A stretch of DNA of 39,571 bases from an uncultured Acetatifactor sp. GTDB taxonomy: Bacteria; Bacillota; Clostridia; Lachnospirales; Lachnospiraceae. The DNA is taken from assembly GCA_944383825.1 (NCBI GenBank), contig CALWRA010000027.1, positions 1-39,571 on the forward strand, in the 5' to 3' direction. Positions 8,811 through 18,204 of the stretch are shown one piece after another. The notes beneath the pieces are model-generated. The model was given only the letters and a program-made list of their open reading frames with translations. It was not told the origin of the DNA and ran no database searches. Within the stretch, counting starts at the first letter, position 1, and the number at the start of each line of letters is the position of its first letter. The position numbers and the translations under genes were made by a program.

Positions 8811-9737
8811 ATGAAGGTTGGCAGTATGTCCGGTAAAAAACAGTATACCAAGCGGAGTAAGGTATTGGTGATGCGTGAGACCAGGGCGGCATATTTGTTT
8901 CTTCTGCCCGCATTGATTTTTTTTGTGGGCTTTATTATTGTTCCGATGATTATGTGTCTGGTGACTAGCTTTTTTAACTATACCATGACGGATTTTACGT
9001 TTGTGGGTTTTGGCAATTACATTGAAATGTTTCAGGATCCTGTTTTCATCAGAGCGCTGAAAAACACGATATTGATTGTAGTTGTAGCGGTGCCGGTGGT
9101 AACAGTCTTCTCTCTGTGGGTGAGCTCTGCAATCTATCCGCTCCATGCGGCTTCCAGATCCTTCTTCCGCTGTGTGTTCTATTTGCCTGTGGTTACGGGT
9201 ACGGTAGCGGTAGCCGTGGTCTGGAAATGGATGTTCAATAAATATACGGGGCTTTTTAACTATGTGCTGAATTCCGCAGGGGTGATAGATGAAAATATCA
9301 GCTGGCTGGGAGATGAAAGGTTTGCTATTTGGTGTATTATTCTGATTCTCTTCACCACCTCCATAGGTCAGCCCATTGTGCTTTATGTGGCGGCTCTTGG
9401 AAATGTGGACAGCTCTATCGTGGAAGCGGCGCAGGTGGATGGGGCTACTAATTTTCAGACCTTCTGGAGAATAAAATGGCCCTCCATTATGCCTACAACA
9501 CTCTACATACTGGTGATTACCACCATTAATTCCTTCCAGTGCTACGCGCTGATACAGCTATTGACATCCGGCGGACCGAACCATTCTACGGACACCATCA
9601 TGTATTACATATATTATGAAGCATTCAGGCTTTACCGGTATGGCTATGGCAATGCAATGGGTGTATTCCTGGCCATTATTATCGCTGTGTTCTCCGCGAT
9701 TCAGTTTAAGGTGACAAAGGCCGGCAGTGTGGATTAA
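8811..9737 (+). CDS. ABC sugar permease 1 (sialic-acid locus)
   Basis: About 308 residues with six predicted membrane helices, starting with AAYLFLLPALIFFVGFIIVP. The cytoplasmic EAA loop, which docks the ATPase, is visible as VEAAQVDGATNFQTFWRIKW. This is a MalF/UgpA-type inner-membrane permease that pairs with the following gene. The start at 8811 is preferred because GGGGG lies seven bases upstream; an in-frame ATG at 8796 would add five residues but has a poor SD site. It follows the binding protein after a stem-loop. Confidence 0.9.
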   Translation: MKVGSMSGKKQYTKRSKVLVMRETRAAYLFLLPALIFFVGFIIVPMIMCLVTSFFNYTMTDFTFVGFGNYIEMFQDPVFIRALKNTILIVVVAVPVVTVFSLWVSSAIYPLHAASRSFFRCVFYLPVVTGTVAVAVVWKWMFNKYTGLFNYVLNSAGVIDENISWLGDERFAIWCIILILFTTSIGQPIVLYVAALGNVDSSIVEAAQVDGATNFQTFWRIKWPSIMPTTLYILVITTINSFQCYALIQLLTSGGPNHSTDTIMYYIYYEAFRLYRYGYGNAMGVFLAIIIAVFSAIQFKVTKAGSVD

Positions 9738-9786
9738 GAGGTTTCATAGAATCAATGTCCGCAAAAGCGGGCAGGGAGGTGTAAGA

Positions 9787-10632
9787 ATGAGTGAGAAAAC
9801 AAAAAAGAAAGCGGGAAATCTGTCGATTTATAAGCTGGTTACTGTTATAATATTAGTAGTTCTGGCATTTTTATTTATCTTCCCGGTATATTGGATTGTA
9901 ACAGGCTCCTTTAAGGACGCCATGACCATTAACGCTGCAAAGCCCCAATGGTTTCCGCTGAATCCTACGATGATTAATTATGAGAAGCTGTTTAACAATC
10001 CGGCCCTTCGGTGGCTGCTCAACAGTGTGGCCATTGCAGTGATTGCCATGGGGCTTACCTGCCTTACCTCATCTATGGCCGGCTATGCTCTTGCAAAAAA
10101 ACGATTTGTGGGTCAGACATTGTTATTCAGTATTTTTATCTGTGCCATGGCGCTGCCAAAACAGGTGGTGTTGGTGCCGCTTTTGAAGGAAATGTCCTTC
10201 TTAAATCTCCATGATTCCATTTGGGCAGTCATTCTTCCTACGGTAGGCTGGCCTTTCGGAATATTTTTGATGAAACAGTTTTCCGAAACCATCCCCACGG
10301 AAATGCTGGAGGCAGTAAGGATTGATGGAGCCGGTGAGGTACAGACCTTTTTGACAATTGTTCTTCCCATTGTGAAACCGGGAATAGGAGCCCTTGCCAT
10401 CTTTACCTTTATCAGCACATGGAATGATTATTTTCTGCAGCTGATTATGCTGAACTCTCAGAGAAATCTGACGATTTCTCTTGGGATTGCCAAGCTGCAG
10501 GCAGAAATGTCCAATGACTTCGGATTAATCATGGCGGGAGCCGCTTTGGGAGCGATTCCCATTATCGCTATCTTTTTGATGTTCCAGAAATATTTTACAC
10601 AGGGGATTACAATGGGAGCGGTGAAAGGCTGA
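9787..10632 (+). CDS. ABC sugar permease 2 (sialic-acid locus)
   Basis: 281 residues, MalG/UgpE type, with six predicted helices beginning at LVTVIILVVLAFLFIFPVYW. The EAA loop reads MLEAVRIDGAGEVQTFLTIV. The start at 9787 has GGGAGG eight bases upstream; the longer reading from 9727 overlaps the end of permease 1 and lacks a site. It is probably translated as part of one operon with permease 1, with which it would form the membrane channel. The required ATPase must come from elsewhere in the genome. Confidence 0.9.
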   Translation: MSEKTKKKAGNLSIYKLVTVIILVVLAFLFIFPVYWIVTGSFKDAMTINAAKPQWFPLNPTMINYEKLFNNPALRWLLNSVAIAVIAMGLTCLTSSMAGYALAKKRFVGQTLLFSIFICAMALPKQVVLVPLLKEMSFLNLHDSIWAVILPTVGWPFGIFLMKQFSETIPTEMLEAVRIDGAGEVQTFLTIVLPIVKPGIGALAIFTFISTWNDYFLQLIMLNSQRNLTISLGIAKLQAEMSNDFGLIMAGAALGAIPIIAIFLMFQKYFTQGITMGAVKG

Positions 10633-10695
10633 AAAAGGTTTACGGAATCTGCGCGGGACAATATCGGACAACACGGATGAGACGGAGGAATGCTT

Positions 10696-11556
10696 ATGCA
10701 GGCTACGGGAATATTGCTGGACATTCAGCTCTTATATAACAAGTTTACCAAGACGGAGAAAAAAATTGCGGATTATGTGCTGAAAAATACCAATCAGGTG
10801 CTTTTTATGTCCATCACAGAGCTGGCGGATGCCTGTCAGGCGGCGGAAGCTACGGTTTTCCGGTTTTGCCGGTCTTTAGGAGCAAAGGGTTATCAGGAAT
10901 TTAAAATGAAACTCTCCATATGTCTGGCAGTGGAGGAAACGGAGCAGCATGAGGAAGAAGGCGAAGAGCAGCCCGAGAGCCTGTCGCTACAGGGAGAAAT
11001 GAATCGGATTCTGGAGAGTCATATGGGAGCCCTGCGGGAAACCCATTCTCTGTTGGAGCAGAATAACGTAGAAAAAATCCTTGAGATGATGGAAAAAGCA
11101 AAACACATTTATTTCTTTGGAATTGGGGACAGTCTGCTTACAGCCATGGAAGCCCGTAATAAGTTTCTGCGCATTATGAACAAGGTGAGCTGCGTGGATG
11201 ATCCGCATATGCAGGCCATGACCGCTTCTATGGCAACTTCGGATGATCTTTATTTTATTATTTCCTTTTCAGGGGCCACAAAGGATACTGTTTATGTGGC
11301 GGATATTTTGAAAGAAGTAGGGGCGAAAATGGTGGCTGTTACCAGATTCGCCAAGTCTCCGCTGACCACATATGCAGACGGTGTATTGCTCTGCGGCTGT
11401 AATGAGGGACCCCTGGAGGGAGGCTCCATGGGAGCAAAGCTGAGTCAGCTCTATATTATTGATGTGCTGTTTTGCGAATATTATAGAAGAAATTATGCCG
11501 TTTCCGCGGAGAACAACCGGAGAACTTCCAAGGCGGTTGTGGAGAAATTGTATTGA
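10696..11556 (+). CDS. nanR: RpiR-family regulator of sialic-acid genes (NanR-like)
   Basis: 286 residues. The N-terminal HTH_6 domain (residues about 10-75) includes FTKTEKKIADYVLKN, MSITELADACQAAEATVFRF and CRSLGAKGYQEFK. The C-terminal SIS domain (about 120-260) has IYFFGIGDSLLTAMEA and the sugar-phosphate-binding FIISFSGATKDTVYVA. Such regulators often sense a phosphorylated amino sugar. The start at 10696 has GGAGG seven bases upstream; the ATG at 10690 is too close to it. It lies between the transporter and nanA, so control of this cluster is likely, possibly via the dyads at 7201-7236. The effector is not known. Confidence 0.88.
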   Translation: MQATGILLDIQLLYNKFTKTEKKIADYVLKNTNQVLFMSITELADACQAAEATVFRFCRSLGAKGYQEFKMKLSICLAVEETEQHEEEGEEQPESLSLQGEMNRILESHMGALRETHSLLEQNNVEKILEMMEKAKHIYFFGIGDSLLTAMEARNKFLRIMNKVSCVDDPHMQAMTASMATSDDLYFIISFSGATKDTVYVADILKEVGAKMVAVTRFAKSPLTTYADGVLLCGCNEGPLEGGSMGAKLSQLYIIDVLFCEYYRRNYAVSAENNRRTSKAVVEKLY

Positions 11557-11587
11557 TTCGGGAATGCGGCTGAGAAAGAGGAGAATC

Positions 11588-12508
11588 ATGAGGAATTTAG
11601 AGAAATATAAGGGGGTCATTCCCGCTTTTTATGCCTGCTATGATGAGCAGGGAAATATTAGCTCCCAGCGTGTGCGGGCCCTTACAAGGTATTTTGTGGA
11701 TAAGGGAGTGAAAGGGGTCTATGTAAACGGTTCTTCCGGGGAATGTATTTATCAAAGCGTTGAGGATCGCAGAAAGGTGCTTGAAAGCGTTATGGAAGAG
11801 GCGGGGGGAAGGCTGACTGTGATCGCCCATGTGGCATGTAACAATACGGCTGACAGCAGAGAGCTGGCGGCCCATGCGGAGAGCCTGGGTGTGGATGCAA
11901 TCGCTTCCATACCGCCCATATATTTTCATCTTCCGGAGTATGCCATTGCAGAATATTGGAATGATATCAGCGCTGCGGCGCCTCATACGGATTTTATTAT
12001 TTATAATATTCCCCAGCTTGCAGGAGTGGCGCTGACCCGGAACCTGTTTCAGGAAATGATGAAAAATCCCAAGGTGATCGGAGTGAAAAATTCTTCTATG
12101 CCTGTCCAGGATATTCAGATTTTTAAACAGATGGCGGGGGAGGACTATATCATATTCAACGGGCCGGATGAACAGTTTATCAGCGGTCGGATCATCGGGG
12201 CGGAAGGAGGCATTGGAGGAACCTATGGAGCCATGCCGGAGCTGTTTTTAGAGCTTGACAGGCTGGTAAATGAGGGACGTATGACCGAAGCATGCAGCCT
12301 TCAGCACACGGTGAATGCTATTATTTACAAATTATGCTCCGCACGAGCCAATATGTATGCCATGATAAAGGAAGTACTGCGCATCAACGAAGGGGTGGAT
12401 ATCGGCGGTGTAAGGAAGCCCCTCACAGGGCTTGCTCAGGAGGATCTTCCTGTTGCAGCAGAAGCGGCGGAAATGATCCGGGCAGCTCTTGCAGCCCGGA
12501 ACGCCTGA
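11588..12508 (+). CDS. nanA: N-acetylneuraminate lyase NanA
   Basis: 306 residues, the normal length for this TIM-barrel aldolase. It splits N-acetylneuraminate into ManNAc and pyruvate in the cytosol. Visible family features are GSSGE (48-52), which binds the pyruvate carboxylate, the catalytic Tyr139 in IIYNIPQLAG and the Schiff-base Lys167 in VIGVKNSS. The start at 11588 follows GAGGAG; the upstream in-frame extension overlaps nanR and has no support. It is followed by nanE and nanK with short gaps, so the three form the classical NanA-NanE-NanK pathway. A dihydrodipicolinate synthase is a less likely reading because of context. Confidence 0.95.
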   Translation: MRNLEKYKGVIPAFYACYDEQGNISSQRVRALTRYFVDKGVKGVYVNGSSGECIYQSVEDRRKVLESVMEEAGGRLTVIAHVACNNTADSRELAAHAESLGVDAIASIPPIYFHLPEYAIAEYWNDISAAAPHTDFIIYNIPQLAGVALTRNLFQEMMKNPKVIGVKNSSMPVQDIQIFKQMAGEDYIIFNGPDEQFISGRIIGAEGGIGGTYGAMPELFLELDRLVNEGRMTEACSLQHTVNAIIYKLCSARANMYAMIKEVLRINEGVDIGGVRKPLTGLAQEDLPVAAEAAEMIRAALAARNA

Positions 12509-12528
12509 AAGAAAGAGGGGGCTTGTGA

Positions 12529-13218
12529 ATGGATAAACGAGTGGAAAGTTTGAAGGGAAGGCTGATTGTCTCCTGCCAGGCTCTGCCTGAAGAACCGCTG
12601 CATTCCTCTTATATTATGGGAAGGATGGCGGTAGCGGCTAAGATGGGTGGAGCTGCGGGAATCCGTGCCAATACGATGGAGGACATCCGGCAGATTCAGG
12701 AGGAGACGAACCTTCCCATAATCGGCATTGTGAAAAGGGATTACGAGAACAGCCAGGTTTATATTACCCCTACGATGAAGGAAATCAGAGAACTCATGGA
12801 GGTGCGGCCGGAAATCATCGCCATGGACGCTACCGGAGCCTTAAGGCCTCAGGGAAGAAGTCTGGAGGATTTTTTCTCCGAAGTAAAGGAGCAGTATCCT
12901 GACCAGCTCTTTATGGCCGACTGTTCCACGATAGAGGAAGCCATACGGGCAGATGTTCTGGGCTTTGATTTTATCGGCACCACCATGGTGGGATATACCC
13001 CTCAGAGTACGGGACTTAAGATAGAAAACAATGATTTTGAAATTATCCGCGAAATTTTGGCCGATGTGAAGCATCCTGTGATCGCAGAAGGTAATATCAA
13101 TACTCCTGAAAAGGCCAGGCGAGTGATAGAGCTCGGCTGCTACAGTGTGGTAGTGGGCTCCATTATTACCAGACCTCAGTTGATTACAAAGTCCTTTGCA
13201 GATGCCTTGAAGGGATAA
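12529..13218 (+). CDS. nanE: N-acetylmannosamine-6-phosphate 2-epimerase NanE
   Basis: 229 residues, a TIM barrel of the NanE family. It turns ManNAc-6-P into GlcNAc-6-P. Visible motifs are GRLIVSCQALPEEPL at the N-terminus, GIVKRDY with the catalytic Lys, MADCSTIEEA and VIAEGNINTPEKA, followed by VVVGSIITRP. The site AGAGGGGG precedes the ATG. It begins 20 bp after nanA and ends 5 bp before nanK, so the three are surely co-transcribed. GlcNAc-6-P would then need NagA and NagB, which are not in the window. Confidence 0.96.
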   Translation: MDKRVESLKGRLIVSCQALPEEPLHSSYIMGRMAVAAKMGGAAGIRANTMEDIRQIQEETNLPIIGIVKRDYENSQVYITPTMKEIRELMEVRPEIIAMDATGALRPQGRSLEDFFSEVKEQYPDQLFMADCSTIEEAIRADVLGFDFIGTTMVGYTPQSTGLKIENNDFEIIREILADVKHPVIAEGNINTPEKARRVIELGCYSVVVGSIITRPQLITKSFADALKG

Positions 13219-13223
13219 AGACG

Positions 13224-14114
13224 ATGAATATTGCAGTATTGGATATCGGCGGAACAGCTATAAAGTCGGGAATCTGGACGGGGAAAGCGTTAGAAGGCCA
13301 GAGGGAACAGGCTACTTATGCGGCGGAGGGCGGAGCGCGTCTGATGCAGCGGGTAAAAAAAATACTCCGGGAATACGGCGATTTTCAGGCTATTGGAATT
13401 AGTACTGCCGGGCAGGTAAATACAAGAGATGGCAGCATATTTTATGCCAATGACAATATTCCCGGCTACACCGGAACGAAGGTGAAAGGACTTTTGGAGG
13501 AGGAATTTCATGTGCCGACAGCTGTGGAAAATGATGTGAATGCCGCCGCTCTGGGAGAGCTTCATTACGGAGCGGCAAAGGGGCTTTCTGATTTTCTTTG
13601 TCTTACCTACGGAACCGGAGTGGGCGGAGCCATAGTAATCAGAGGCGGAATCTATTACGGCAGCAGCTTCTCAGCGGGGAGTTTCGGCGGTATTGTGGTG
13701 CATCCGGAATATCTGGGGAAGGAAGAATACAGCGGCTGCTATGAAAAGTTTGCCTCTGTCACGGCGCTGATAAATATGGCGAGGAAAATTGACTCCACGC
13801 TGGATAACGGCAAAAAAATTTTTGCCGCCATAGATCGCCCGGAGGTAAAAAAGGCGGTAGATCGATGGATAGACGAGGTTACATATGGTCTCGTTAGCCT
13901 TGCGCATGTTTTCAATCCTGGAGACATTGTCCTGGGCGGCGGTGTCATGGCCCAGCAATATGTGATTGGGGAGATCCAAAAGCGTCTTCCGGGAAGAATT
14001 TCTCCGGGGGTTCGCAGAATGCATGTCAGACAGGCGCTTCTGGGCAACCAGGCCGGTCTAATGGGAGCTGTGCACCTGGCAGAAAAGCTGGCGGAAAAAG
14101 AAAGAATGCTGTGA
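13224..14114 (+). CDS. nanK: N-acetylmannosamine kinase NanK (ROK family)
   Basis: 296 residues, a ROK-family sugar kinase expected to phosphorylate ManNAc at C6. The ATP-binding DIGGTAIKSG starts at residue 7, the catalytic Asp is D104 in ENDVNAAALGE, and LTYGTGVGGAIV follows. The usual ROK zinc motif (CxCGxxGCxE) is reduced to SGCYEKFAS, as in other zinc-free members, so zinc binding is doubtful. It starts 5 bp after nanE and closes the operon. Another hexose kinase role cannot be excluded from sequence alone, but the neighbours argue for ManNAc. Confidence 0.92.
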   Translation: MNIAVLDIGGTAIKSGIWTGKALEGQREQATYAAEGGARLMQRVKKILREYGDFQAIGISTAGQVNTRDGSIFYANDNIPGYTGTKVKGLLEEEFHVPTAVENDVNAAALGELHYGAAKGLSDFLCLTYGTGVGGAIVIRGGIYYGSSFSAGSFGGIVVHPEYLGKEEYSGCYEKFASVTALINMARKIDSTLDNGKKIFAAIDRPEVKKAVDRWIDEVTYGLVSLAHVFNPGDIVLGGGVMAQQYVIGEIQKRLPGRISPGVRRMHVRQALLGNQAGLMGAVHLAEKLAEKERML

Positions 14115-14219
14115 CATGTAGAGGGGCCGGGTAAAGAAAAGCAATGGCGCTCATCCCTGCAGAATAATTTAACCATGTGTTCTCCGGCTTTTGCCTTCGT
14201 CAGTTGATGGGGGAAATCT

Positions 14220-14254
14220 GCTCTGGCTCCGGAAGGCTCCGGGGCCAGCAGAGC
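14220..14254. terminator. Possible stem-loop between convergent nanK and HD-GYP genes
   Basis: GCTCTGGC (14220-14227) can pair with GCCA-GAGC (14244-14254, three-base bulge), with an inner CCGGA/TCCGG hairpin. There is no T-run, so termination is uncertain. Nothing else notable is seen in the 189-bp gap. Confidence 0.3.
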
Positions 14255-14303
14255 CTCACGGCCGTACCGCCTTTTCGGAAACTTTGTCGAATCCGATCAA
14301 TTA

Positions 14304-15383
14304 TTACAGAAGGCTTACCACCGACAGGTCGGGATGTTCCATAAGATTTACGTATTCTGAGCCACATTGAACAATGGGTCTGGAAAGATGGTCTTTGTTG
14401 ATATAGATAATGTTTCCGTTCCGCCCATCGCTCAGAAGACAGGGATTTTGTATGTAAGCGTTCACTACGTTTTCCATAAACGAAAGCAGGTAGGAGACTT
14501 CATATTTCTCGAAGCCTTCTTCCTCAAATAGTTCAATGACGCGGAAAGGACATAGGGGACCTCTGTAAACCCTGGTGGCCGTCATGGCGTCATACACGTC
14601 TACAATTGCCACAAGTTTGGCGTAGGGATCGATCTGATTTCCCTTCAGTCCGGTGGGATATCCGGAACCATCACATCGCTCATGGTGCATCAGAGCAGCA
14701 TTGCAGATGTGCTCGTCAGCGCTCTGAGAGACCAGAAGCTGATAGCCCAGGACGGGATGCTGCTGAATAATAACGAGCTCCTTGGCGGAAAGCTTGCCCG
14801 GCTTCGTAATTATGGACCGGGGGATATGGAGCTTGCCGATGTCGTGGAGAAGCCCGCAGGCAGTAGCCAGTTCTATCTGCTGAGGATTCCATTTTAGCCA
14901 GCCGGCCAAAATATTACAGATTAATGCCACATTAATGCTATGAGAAAAAGTAGATGAGTCAAATTCACGCATATTCTGTAAAAGATCCAAAATACCGATA
15001 CGCCCTCTGTCAATTCCCAGAACCCGCAGCGTGCTTTTTAAAAGCTCATTTATATCCAAGGGCAGATTGTCCTTGACTACGCGCTGGATATTATCCTGTA
15101 GGAAATCCACACTGAGATCGTATTCCTTTTTAAAGGCCGGAAATACAGGATCCTTTTTGATGCGCTGCAAATAAGCCTGCTCCTGAGGGAAAAGCGAAGA
15201 GGAAGCCGAACCATCAGTGTTTTCTATGGAAATAGTCAGTATGCCATACAAATCCAGTTTCATTATGGATTTGTCCGTAAGGACAGTACCCCGGGGAAGA
15301 ATCAGCTGTCGGTCATATGTAAGGACATCCTCAGCAACTGTCATCCCTGGGACAAGCTGGGTGGTTGAAAGTCTTTTCATCAT
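14304..15383 (-). CDS. HD-GYP domain protein, probable cyclic-di-GMP phosphodiesterase
   Basis: 359 residues. The HD-GYP domain (about 140-290) shows GLLHDIGKLHIPRSIITKPG, with H180/D181, then QQHPVLGYQLL and the GYP-loop HHERCDGSGYPTGLKG (233-248). Such enzymes hydrolyse cyclic-di-GMP to GMP in the cytosol. The N-terminal ~70 residues (LVPGMTVAEDV, LPRGTVLTDKSI) are the small beta module often found ahead of this domain. No membrane helix is seen. There is no Shine-Dalgarno site, and a consensus promoter ends six bases before the ATG, so the mRNA is probably leaderless. A second ATG directly follows the first. It is convergent with nanK and divergent from secA. Confidence 0.92.
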   Translation of the reverse strand: MMKRLSTTQLVPGMTVAEDVLTYDRQLILPRGTVLTDKSIMKLDLYGILTISIENTDGSASSSLFPQEQAYLQRIKKDPVFPAFKKEYDLSVDFLQDNIQRVVKDNLPLDINELLKSTLRVLGIDRGRIGILDLLQNMREFDSSTFSHSINVALICNILAGWLKWNPQQIELATACGLLHDIGKLHIPRSIITKPGKLSAKELVIIQQHPVLGYQLLVSQSADEHICNAALMHHERCDGSGYPTGLKGNQIDPYAKLVAIVDVYDAMTATRVYRGPLCPFRVIELFEEEGFEKYEVSYLLSFMENVVNAYIQNPCLLSDGRNGNIIYINKDHLSRPIVQCGSEYVNLMEHPDLSVVSLL

Positions 15384-15389
15384 ATATCG

Positions 15390-15418
15390 ATTATACTTTT
15401 ATTTGTGGTATATGTCAA
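15390..15418 (-). promoter_or_regulatory. Consensus promoter of the HD-GYP gene, predicts leaderless mRNA
   Basis: On the minus strand TTGACA (15418-15413), exactly 17 bases, then TATAAT (15395-15390): a full-consensus sigma-70 promoter. Only six bases (CGATAT) separate it from the ATG at 15383. Transcription should begin at or very near the start codon. Confidence 0.85.
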
Positions 15419-15467
15419 TTTTTACACATTCTTCATAATTTGTTCATTGCCGGAAAAGATACAATGC

Positions 15468-15496
15468 TTGAATATCAATTGTAAATCTGTTACAAT
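15468..15496 (+). promoter_or_regulatory. Promoter for secA-prfB
   Basis: TTGAAT (15468-15473), 17 bases, TACAAT (15491-15496). It is 60 bp upstream of secA and back-to-back with the HD-GYP promoter. An AAGGA site precedes the secA ATG. Confidence 0.7.
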
Positions 15497-15556
15497 ATGG
15501 TTTGGATTCTGGAAAATAAGTGTGTGTAAGCATGCACGGACGAATAAGGAAACGAT

Positions 15557-18124
15557 ATGAAAGTAATAGAAAAAATATTTGGTACACACAGCACAAGAGA
15601 GCTGAAGCGGATTATGCCTTTGGTGGATAAGATTGAAGAGCTGCGTCCATCCATGCAAGCTCTTTCCGACGAAGAGCTCAGGGGAAAGACTGAAGAATTC
15701 AAAAAGCGACTTTCTGACAAAGAGACCCTTGACGATCTTCTTCCGGAGGCATTTGCCGTGGTAAGGGAAGCTGCAAAGCGTGTGCTTAATATGGAACATT
15801 ACCGTGTACAGCTGATTGGCGGCATTATTCTCCATCAGGGACGCATTGCCGAGATGCGCACAGGTGAGGGAAAAACTTTGGTATCCACCCTTCCCGCGTA
15901 TCTCAATGCCCTGGAGGGGAAAGGTGTACATGTAGTGACCGTGAACGATTATCTGGCAAAGCGTGATGCGGAATGGATGGGACAGGTTCATGAGTTTTTG
16001 GGACTCAAGGTGGGCGTTGTGCTGAACAGTATGACCTCCGAAGAGAGACAGGCGGCCTATGCCTGTGATATCACCTATGTGACTAACAATGAGCTGGGCT
16101 TTGACTATTTGAGGGATAATATGGTCATCTACAAGGAGCAGCTTGTTCTAAGGGATCTGTATTACGCCATTATCGACGAGGTAGACTCCGTGCTGATTGA
16201 CGAGGCCAGGACTCCTCTGATAATCTCGGGGCAGAGCGGCAAATCCACAGCGCTCTACGAGATGTGCGATCTTCTTGCCAGGCAGATGCACAGAGGAGAG
16301 GACATGCATGAGCTGACCAAGATGGACGCTATTATGGGGGTTGTACAGGAGGAAACGGGAGACTTTATCGTGAATGAGAAGGATAAGGTCATAAATCTGA
16401 CGGAAGCCGGTGTGGAGAAGGTGGAGCGCTTTTTCCATATTGATAACTTCGCGGATCCGGAGAATCTGGAAATTCAGCATAATATTATATTGGCCCTTCG
16501 GGCGCATAATCTGATGTTTCGTGATCAGGACTATGTGGTAAAGGATGACCAGGTTCTTATCGTAGATGAGTTTACAGGACGTATTATGCCTGGACGGCGC
16601 TATTCCGACGGCCTGCATCAGGCAATAGAGGCTAAGGAACACGTAAAGGTAAAGAGAGAGAGCAAGACCCTGGCTTCCATCACCTTTCAAAATTTTTTCA
16701 ACCTGTTCGAGAAAAAATGCGGCATGACAGGTACTGCGCTGACCGAAGAGAATGAGTTTCGGGAAATTTACGGGATGGATGTTGTGGAGATTCCCACCAA
16801 CAGGCCGGTAATCCGTAAAGATCTGCAGGACGCGGTATATAAGACAAAGGCGGAAAAGCTGCATGCCATAATTGATGCGGTGGAAGAGGCCCATGCCAAA
16901 GGGCAGCCGGTGTTGGTGGGTACCATCACGATTGAGTCCAGCGAGGAGATCAGCCGTATGCTCACTAAGAGAGGCATCCAGCATAAGGTTCTGAATGCCA
17001 AGTTTCATGAGCTGGAGGCGGAGATTGTAGCTGACGCGGGAATACACGGGGCGGTGACCATAGCCACCAACATGGCGGGCCGAGGTACGGATATTAAGCT
17101 GGACGAGGAGGCAAGAGCCGCCGGAGGGCTTAAGATTATCGGTACCGAGCGTCATGAATCCAGACGCATTGACAACCAGCTCAGAGGACGAAGCGGACGG
17201 CAGGGAGATCCCGGAGAATCCAAGTTTTATATTTCTCTGCAGGATGATTTGATGCGCTTGTTCGGCTCCGAACGTCTGATTAGTATGTTTAATACCCTGG
17301 GGATTCCGGAGGGGCAGGAAATTGAGCATAAAGCCTTGACAAATGCGATTGAATCCGCCCAGAAAAAAATCGAGAATAACAACTTTGGTATCCGTAAAAA
17401 CCTGCTGGAATATGATCGGGTTATGAGCGAGCAGAGGGAAATCATTTACGAGGAGCGTCGCCGGGTGTTGAACGGCGAAAGCATGCGTGATGTGATCTAT
17501 AAAATGATAACGGACATTACAGAAAATTGTGTGGACATCAGTATCAATGAGGATGCGGACATAAAGGAATGGGATCTGAATGAACTGAACACTCTTTTGA
17601 TTCCCACCATCCCTCTGCAGCCGGTGACGCTGGAAAGAATTCAGAAGCCCAAGAAGAACAGCCTGAAGCAGCAGCTGAAGGAAGAGGCTGTAAAGCTTTA
17701 TGAGAGCAAGGAGGCGGAATTTCCGGAGCCTGAAGCCATCAGAGAGCTGGAGAGGGTGATTCTCTTAAAGGTAATTGACCGCAAATGGATGGATCATATC
17801 GACGATATGGAGCAGCTGCGTCAGGGCATAGGCCTTCAGGCGTATGGACAGAGGGATCCTCTTGTGGAATATAAGATGAGCGGTTATGAAATGTTCGATG
17901 AAATGACTCAGAATATTCGGGAGGAAACAGTAAGGCTTCTGTTCCACATTAAGATTGAACAGAAGGTGGAGAGAGAGCAGGTAGCCCAGGTGACTGGCAC
18001 TAACAAGGATGATACTGCTGTCAAGGCCCCTGTGAAGAGGGGAAATGCAAAAATTTATCCTAATGATCCCTGCCCCTGCGGCAGCGGCAAGAAGTATAAG
18101 CAATGCTGCGGAAGAAAGGCTTGA
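15557..18124 (+). CDS. secA: Preprotein translocase ATPase SecA
   Basis: 855 residues, full length. SecA is the motor that drives unfolded secretory proteins through SecYEG. Visible parts are MRTGEGKTL (Walker A, about residue 100), the preceding [16 protein letters not shown] context, [20 protein letters not shown] (DEAD-type Walker B), the NBD2 motifs [13 protein letters not shown] and [11 protein letters not shown], the scaffold [16 protein letters not shown] and the C-terminal zinc tail [13 protein letters not shown] (about 838-850), which contacts SecB or ribosomes. It has its own promoter and is followed by prfB, a frequent neighbour in Firmicutes. Confidence 0.98.
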   Translation: MKVIEKIFGTHSTRELKRIMPLVDKIEELRPSMQALSDEELRGKTEEFKKRLSDKETLDDLLPEAFAVVREAAKRVLNMEHYRVQLIGGIILHQGRIAEMRTGEGKTLVSTLPAYLNALEGKGVHVVTVNDYLAKRDAEWMGQVHEFLGLKVGVVLNSMTSEERQAAYACDITYVTNNELGFDYLRDNMVIYKEQLVLRDLYYAIIDEVDSVLIDEARTPLIISGQSGKSTALYEMCDLLARQMHRGEDMHELTKMDAIMGVVQEETGDFIVNEKDKVINLTEAGVEKVERFFHIDNFADPENLEIQHNIILALRAHNLMFRDQDYVVKDDQVLIVDEFTGRIMPGRRYSDGLHQAIEAKEHVKVKRESKTLASITFQNFFNLFEKKCGMTGTALTEENEFREIYGMDVVEIPTNRPVIRKDLQDAVYKTKAEKLHAIIDAVEEAHAKGQPVLVGTITIESSEEISRMLTKRGIQHKVLNAKFHELEAEIVADAGIHGAVTIATNMAGRGTDIKLDEEARAAGGLKIIGTERHESRRIDNQLRGRSGRQGDPGESKFYISLQDDLMRLFGSERLISMFNTLGIPEGQEIEHKALTNAIESAQKKIENNNFGIRKNLLEYDRVMSEQREIIYEERRRVLNGESMRDVIYKMITDITENCVDISINEDADIKEWDLNELNTLLIPTIPLQPVTLERIQKPKKNSLKQQLKEEAVKLYESKEAEFPEPEAIRELERVILLKVIDRKWMDHIDDMEQLRQGIGLQAYGQRDPLVEYKMSGYEMFDEMTQNIREETVRLLFHIKIEQKVEREQVAQVTGTNKDDTAVKAPVKRGNAKIYPNDPCPCGSGKKYKQCCGRKA

Positions 18125-18204
18125 TGCGGTGTCGGGCTTATATCCAGAAACAGGAACCCCAGATATAAAAAAACGAAAATATATATGGAAAGAGGTGACG
18201 TTAA

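Noticed and set aside
13680..13770. Missing zinc motif in NanK as a sign of decay
   Set aside because: The gene is full length with catalytic residues intact, and zinc-free ROK kinases with the SGCYEK-type segment are known.
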